Assembly (NCBI GenBank): GCA_009785435.1
Contig: WQWG01000016.1
Coordinates: forward strand, 1 to 9,754
Length of the DNA stretch: 9,754 nucleotides
Origin: Clostridiales bacterium
GTDB taxonomy: Bacteria; Bacillota; Clostridia; Peptostreptococcales; Anaerovoracaceae
Direction of reading: 5' to 3'
Part shown: piece by piece, positions 6,716 through 9,754 of the stretch
Layout: every line of letters starts with the position of its first letter
How positions within the stretch are numbered: position 1 is the stretch's first letter
Program-made: the position numbers and the translations under genes
Notes under the pieces: generated by a model
Told to the model about the DNA's origin: nothing
Databases searched by the model: none
Seen by the model: the letters and a program-made list of their open reading frames with translations, nothing else

Positions 6716-8107
6716 ATGAAAAGAATGATTCAAATCACATTGGCAGTCACACTGTTCTTGCTTTCAGCAAGCTTTATATTTGCCGCTGAGGTAAGCGTAA
6801 TCATCGACGGGAAACAGGTAGAATTCACACAAGAGTCGGGCAGTCCGTTCATTGATGAAAACAACAGGACACAAACACCTTTTAGGCAGACGCTTGAAGC
6901 GTTTGGAGCAACTGTGGACTGGGATCCCGTGACGAGAACTGCGGTGGCAGAAAAAAACGGCATCATCGTGAGAGTGCCTATTGGTACAAACTATATCTAT
7001 AAAAATGACTTGATGATAGTCAATGATACAACATCAATGATTGTAAACAATCGCACATATCTACCCATAAGGATAGTGCTGGAAGCGTTTGGAGCAGATG
7101 TTTCTTGGGATAGTGCAAACAGAGATATAACTGTATCGAGTGATGGTGAACAAGGAAGAAGAGACTATATAACAATAGGAGCGCGAGAGATTAGTACATC
7201 ATTGAGGCATCTCAGTCTAGCATTCGAGGGCATTGGGGATGAAGATATTGTCCCTTTAAGGTATATGGTGAACTTAGAGGTACTATATCTGAGAGTCAAT
7301 TACATAACGGATATTACACCGCTTTTGAACATTCCAAACTTGCGGTGGTTGTACATGGAGGAGAATCAAATCGCTGATTTATCGCTTTTTTCAGAATTAA
7401 CGAACTTGGAAATACTTTATTTGTGCGCAAATCAAATCAGTGACTTATCGCCGTTATCAAGCCTCACGAATTTGTTTGCCCTTAGATTAGGTGGCAATCA
7501 AATCAGTGATTTAACGCCGCTGTCAGATCTTGTGAATTTGAGACGTCTATCATTAAGTAGCAATCAAATCAGTGATATATCGCCGCTATTAGACCTTGTG
7601 AATTTGACAGCTCTAGGGCTTAACAGCAATGTTTATGTTGATTTAACCCTTTTGTCGGGTTTCACGAATTTGGAATCATTAGAGCTGAACAACAATCAAA
7701 TCAGTAATTTGTCGTTGCTTTCAGAGTTTACGAAGTTGAGAACGCTTACTTTAAATAACAATCAAATCAGCGATATATCACCGCTTTCAGACCTCACAAA
7801 TTTGTCAACGCTTACTTTAGATAACAATCAAATCAGTGACATATCGCCGCTTTCGGAGCTTACGAATTTGACATGGATGACATTAAATGGAAACCAAGTC
7901 GGCGACATATCGCCACTTTTAGGACACACGAATTTCACATGGTTGGAATTGAGTGGCAATCAAATCAGCGATATATCGCCGCTTTCAGACCTTGCGCAGG
8001 AATTAATGCTTTGTTTAATGAACAACCCAATATCCGACTGGTCACCGGTAGAGCATATTCATCATGTTCAAGGCAGACCGTGGCGACTTACAACGATGAG
8101 GGAGTAA
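6716..8107 (+). CDS. Secreted stalk-domain (copper amine oxidase N-like) protein with 11 internalin-type leucine-rich repeats
   Basis: This 463-residue exported protein opens with a Sec signal peptide (KR, hydrophobic core about 5-22, likely cleavage after FAA at 24). Residues about 26-141 form a copper-amine-oxidase N-terminal-like domain with two sub-repeats: NNRTQTPFRQTLEAFGATVDWD and NRTYLPIRIVLEAFGADVSWD, quoted here in part as 50-70 and 112-132. In Clostridia this domain is a structural stalk without known catalysis. A degenerate first repeat (164-186) leads into eleven in-register 22-residue LRRs (187-428; consensus LxxLxLxxNQISDISPLSxLTN) and a C-terminal cap (429-450, NPISDWSPV). The LRR type is that of internalins, which bind proteins, so ligand binding outside the cell is inferred. 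There is no LPXTG, SLH domain or C-terminal helix, so attachment is unclear. The repeat at 297-318 is degraded (NVYVD in place of NQISD). An RBS AGAGGAG precedes the ATG. The next paralog starts 3 bases after the stop. Confidence 0.9.
   Translation: MKRMIQITLAVTLFLLSASFIFAAEVSVIIDGKQVEFTQESGSPFIDENNRTQTPFRQTLEAFGATVDWDPVTRTAVAEKNGIIVRVPIGTNYIYKNDLMIVNDTTSMIVNNRTYLPIRIVLEAFGADVSWDSANRDITVSSDGEQGRRDYITIGAREISTSLRHLSLAFEGIGDEDIVPLRYMVNLEVLYLRVNYITDITPLLNIPNLRWLYMEENQIADLSLFSELTNLEILYLCANQISDLSPLSSLTNLFALRLGGNQISDLTPLSDLVNLRRLSLSSNQISDISPLLDLVNLTALGLNSNVYVDLTLLSGFTNLESLELNNNQISNLSLLSEFTKLRTLTLNNNQISDISPLSDLTNLSTLTLDNNQISDISPLSELTNLTWMTLNGNQVGDISPLLGHTNFTWLELSGNQISDISPLSDLAQELMLCLMNNPISDWSPVEHIHHVQGRPWRLTTMRE
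7274..7999 (+). repeat. Eleven in-frame 66-base LRR-coding repeats
   Basis: Eleven consecutive 66-base units encode residues 187-428 of the first stalk/LRR protein, with no insertion or deletion between units. The best conserved core is AATCAAATCAGTGA or a one- or two-base variant of it. The adjacent units at 7736 and 7802 agree at 56 of 66 positions by hand count. Such units are substrates for unequal recombination or slippage, and the paralog downstream has only four. Confidence 0.9.
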
Positions 8108-8110
8108 AAA

Positions 8111-8998
8111 ATGAAAAGAATAATTCAAATCACATTAGCAGCAACACTGTTCTTGCTTTCGGCAAGCTTTATATTCGCCACGGAGGTAAGCGTAATCATC
8201 GACGGAGAGCCGGTAGAATTCACACAAGAGTCGGGAAGACCGTTTATTGATGCAAACAACAGGACGCTAACGCCTTTCCGGCAGACGCTGGAAGCATTCG
8301 GAGCTACTGTCGATTGGGATCAGAACGCGCATACCGCAATTGCGAGAAAAGGAGATATAACCGTACGGGTTCCGATATCTTCGTGGCATTTTTACGCCAA
8401 TGACCTAGTGCGAGTCAATGACACGGGAGCGGTGATTCGTGATGGACGCACGTATCTTCCGATTAGGATGATTCTCGAATCGTTTGGCGCGGCTGTTTTT
8501 TGGGATGGGGAGAATAGAGCCATCATTGTCGTAAGCAAAGGCGAAACGATACCCATAAAAGGGATACGGTTCAATACGGCATTAACAGAACTGACTTTGT
8601 CAGGGACGCACTTGCACGATGAAGACATCGTTTACCTGCGGTATATGGAAAATTTGGAACGGCTAACCTTAACAAATATTCAAATCAGTGATTTCTCACC
8701 ACTTTCGGAACTTACGAATTTGAAAGAGTTGAATTTGAACTTTAATCAAGTCAGCGACTTATCGCCGCTTTCAGGGCTTTACAATTTGGAGAGGATGAAC
8801 TTGGGTATCAACCAAATCAGTGACATATCAACGCTCTCAAACTTTACGAGTGTGAGGGTTTTGCAACTGCACCACAATCAGATTAGTGACATATCGCCAT
8901 TATCAGAGCTGACAGGATTGGAGCTTTGGTTGTTTGAAAATCCTATTACCGACTGGTCGCCGGTAGCGCACATACGGACAGTTAGCGGCAGACCGTGA
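8111..8998 (+). CDS. Secreted stalk-domain protein with 4 leucine-rich repeats, paralog of the preceding gene
   Basis: This 295-residue protein repeats the plan of its upstream neighbour: a signal peptide ending near FAT (24), a copper-amine-oxidase N-like stalk domain (about 26-141, PFRQTLEAFGATVDWD and RTYLPIRMILESFGA), a degenerate first repeat (about 158-181), four 22-residue LRRs (182-203, 204-225, 226-247, 248-269) and the cap NPITDWSPVAHI. It ends in SGRP. By hand count the first 70 residues match the neighbour at 62 positions, but the next 70 at only 38, so the signal peptide and first half of the stalk are the most conserved part. The RBS GAGGGAG (8098-8104) lies inside the last codons of the previous gene, 6 bases before this ATG, and the intergenic gap is 3 bases, so the two are co-transcribed. 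No wall-anchoring motif is visible. The LRR face could bind a different ligand from that of the long paralog. Confidence 0.9.
   Translation: MKRIIQITLAATLFLLSASFIFATEVSVIIDGEPVEFTQESGRPFIDANNRTLTPFRQTLEAFGATVDWDQNAHTAIARKGDITVRVPISSWHFYANDLVRVNDTGAVIRDGRTYLPIRMILESFGAAVFWDGENRAIIVVSKGETIPIKGIRFNTALTELTLSGTHLHDEDIVYLRYMENLERLTLTNIQISDFSPLSELTNLKELNLNFNQVSDLSPLSGLYNLERMNLGINQISDISTLSNFTSVRVLQLHHNQISDISPLSELTGLELWLFENPITDWSPVAHIRTVSGRP
8654..8917 (+). repeat. Four in-frame 66-base LRR-coding repeats
   Basis: Four units of exactly 66 bases encode residues 182-269 of the second stalk/LRR protein. They share the NQISD-type core with the 11-unit array upstream but are more diverged from each other, for example TNIQISDF, FNQVSDL and INQISDI. 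Confidence 0.85.
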
Positions 8999-9111
8999 TG
9001 ACAGCTATGTTTGCTACTCCTTGGGTTTCGGGGTTATCTTCTCAAACCACATAGGATTGCATCGATAAATGGTTTCACTTTGCTTATGAATGATATCGGA
9101 GAATAATCGTT

Positions 9112-9615
9112 ATGTACAAACAAATTTATGAGCCCATTGAATTCAAATATTCGCTACAGAAACTTCTCGTAAGATTTGCCATCAGCATGGCCATCGTTTT
9201 ATCGGGCATTGTCGGTCTAATTTTACTTAGCCTCACAGATGTAAGTGGGGCACATGGATTCGTCCCTATGCTTATGGTAGGCCTCGGGCTCTTATCCGCT
9301 GTGGTTCCTTTTTGGCGATTCATTTTGAATCGGCGGGTATTTCTAATACTGGATAGAGAAGGACTTTATTATACGGAAATAGTCGAAGGGTGTAGTATAA
9401 TGCCAAGGTGGCACAAAATTTACGTGTTTTGGAGTGACATAGAAAGCGCTTGGATAGGCCATGGAGAATATCTAAAAAATAGAAAAAATAGCATTATGCT
9501 GATACTAAAGGAAAAGAGTAGAGGCGGTCATGATATTACTAGAACCATTCGGGTCATTTACAGCGAATACGATACAGAATATATATTGCAAATCATCAGA
9601 CAGAATATAAAGTGA
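9112..9615 (+). CDS. Two-helix membrane protein with cytoplasmic C-terminal domain, STM3941-like
   Basis: This small protein of 167 residues has two hydrophobic segments (about 20-41 and 50-70), joined by a short loop and followed by positive residues (NRR, 73-75). That pattern places both ends in the cytoplasm. The C-terminal part (about 76-165) is soluble and beta-rich in appearance: VFLILDREGLYYTEI, then KIYVFWSDIESAWI with the W-x-D-I feature, and SIMLILKEK. This layout resembles the STM3941 family and bacterial PH-like membrane proteins, whose function is unknown. The match is from memory and is moderate. The ATG is preceded by GGAGAA (9098-9103). It sits between the second and third stalk/LRR genes but shows no similarity to them. 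It may be transcribed with the preceding gene, since no terminator is visible in the 113-base gap. Confidence 0.8.
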   Translation: MYKQIYEPIEFKYSLQKLLVRFAISMAIVLSGIVGLILLSLTDVSGAHGFVPMLMVGLGLLSAVVPFWRFILNRRVFLILDREGLYYTEIVEGCSIMPRWHKIYVFWSDIESAWIGHGEYLKNRKNSIMLILKEKSRGGHDITRTIRVIYSEYDTEYILQIIRQNIK

Positions 9616-9691
9616 AAATGAAAAACAACTATTTACGTAGATGAAAAAAGTTTAAAAACATGATGACTCACAATTGTAGAGGAGTAGCAAA

Positions 9692-9754
9692 ATGAAAAGA
9701 ATGATTCAAATCACATTGGTAGCAACGCTGTTCTTACTTTCAGCAAGTTTCATA
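9692..9754 (+). CDS. Start of a third stalk/LRR family protein (cut by window edge)
   Basis: The 21 visible codons encode a signal peptide start that differs from that of the first paralog only by V10A11 in place of A10V11. By hand count 56 of 63 bases match the first paralog. An AGAGGAG RBS (9678-9684) lies 7 bases before the ATG, within the shared context GAGGAGTAxCAAAA also seen before the first gene. The stalk and LRR regions, if present, lie beyond the window, so membership rests on the signal peptide alone, though the nucleotide match is strong. Confidence 0.82.
   Translation, partial: MKRMIQITLVATLFLLSASFI

Noticed and set aside
7274..7999. CRISPR-like or non-coding tandem repeat
   Set aside because: The units are 66 bases with no spacers, stay in frame throughout, and encode a textbook 22-residue LRR.
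7873..8250. Open frame of 125 codons in another frame across the two LRR genes
   Set aside because: It is a shadow of the repeat-rich coding sequence and spans the junction of two well-supported genes. It has no RBS.
6606..9063. AGGATTGCATC occurring before the first LRR gene (6606-6616) and before the membrane protein gene (9053-9063)
   Set aside because: An 11-base exact match is expected several times by chance in a window of this size. The flanking bases diverge quickly.

Overview
The window looks like chromosomal DNA from a Firmicute, most likely an anaerobic Clostridia-type organism. The grounds are strong GGAGG-type ribosome binding sites, a Gram-positive-type PcrA followed directly by ligA, a divergent LigA form that I recall mainly from Clostridia, and secreted copper-amine-oxidase-N 'stalk' proteins with internalin-like repeats. 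This placement is inferred from gene content. No rRNA or other species marker is present. I found no tRNA, rRNA, CRISPR array, transposase or phage gene.

Left part (1-1403). The window opens inside tuf (EF-Tu domains II and III). This gene ends at a compact hairpin terminator that also serves a convergent gene, an Uma2/DUF820-family PD-(D/E)XK protein on the minus strand. The Uma2 gene has a near-consensus vegetative promoter and a strong RBS. A 174-base divergent intergenic region separates it from the next operon.

Centre (1419-6602). Three tightly packed plus-strand genes look like one operon: pcrA (UvrD-family helicase), then after 5 bases ligA (NAD-dependent DNA ligase, TTG start), then an AIR-synthase/HypE-like ATP-binding protein whose start overlaps the ligA stop. 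The first two are genome-maintenance enzymes. The third has no assignable substrate. The LigA keeps the nucleotidyl-accepting lysine but lacks several residues normally invariant in the family.

Right part (6716-9754). This is a tandem family of secreted proteins that share a nearly identical signal peptide and an N-terminal copper-amine-oxidase-like (stalk) domain followed by 22-residue leucine-rich repeats. The first has 11 in-register repeats, the second 4, and a third begins at 9692 and is cut by the window edge. A two-helix membrane protein resembling the STM3941 family sits between the second and third. The members differ mainly in repeat number, which suggests duplication followed by expansion or contraction of 66-base units. 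This accessory cluster is the most distinctive part of the window and may continue past its right end.
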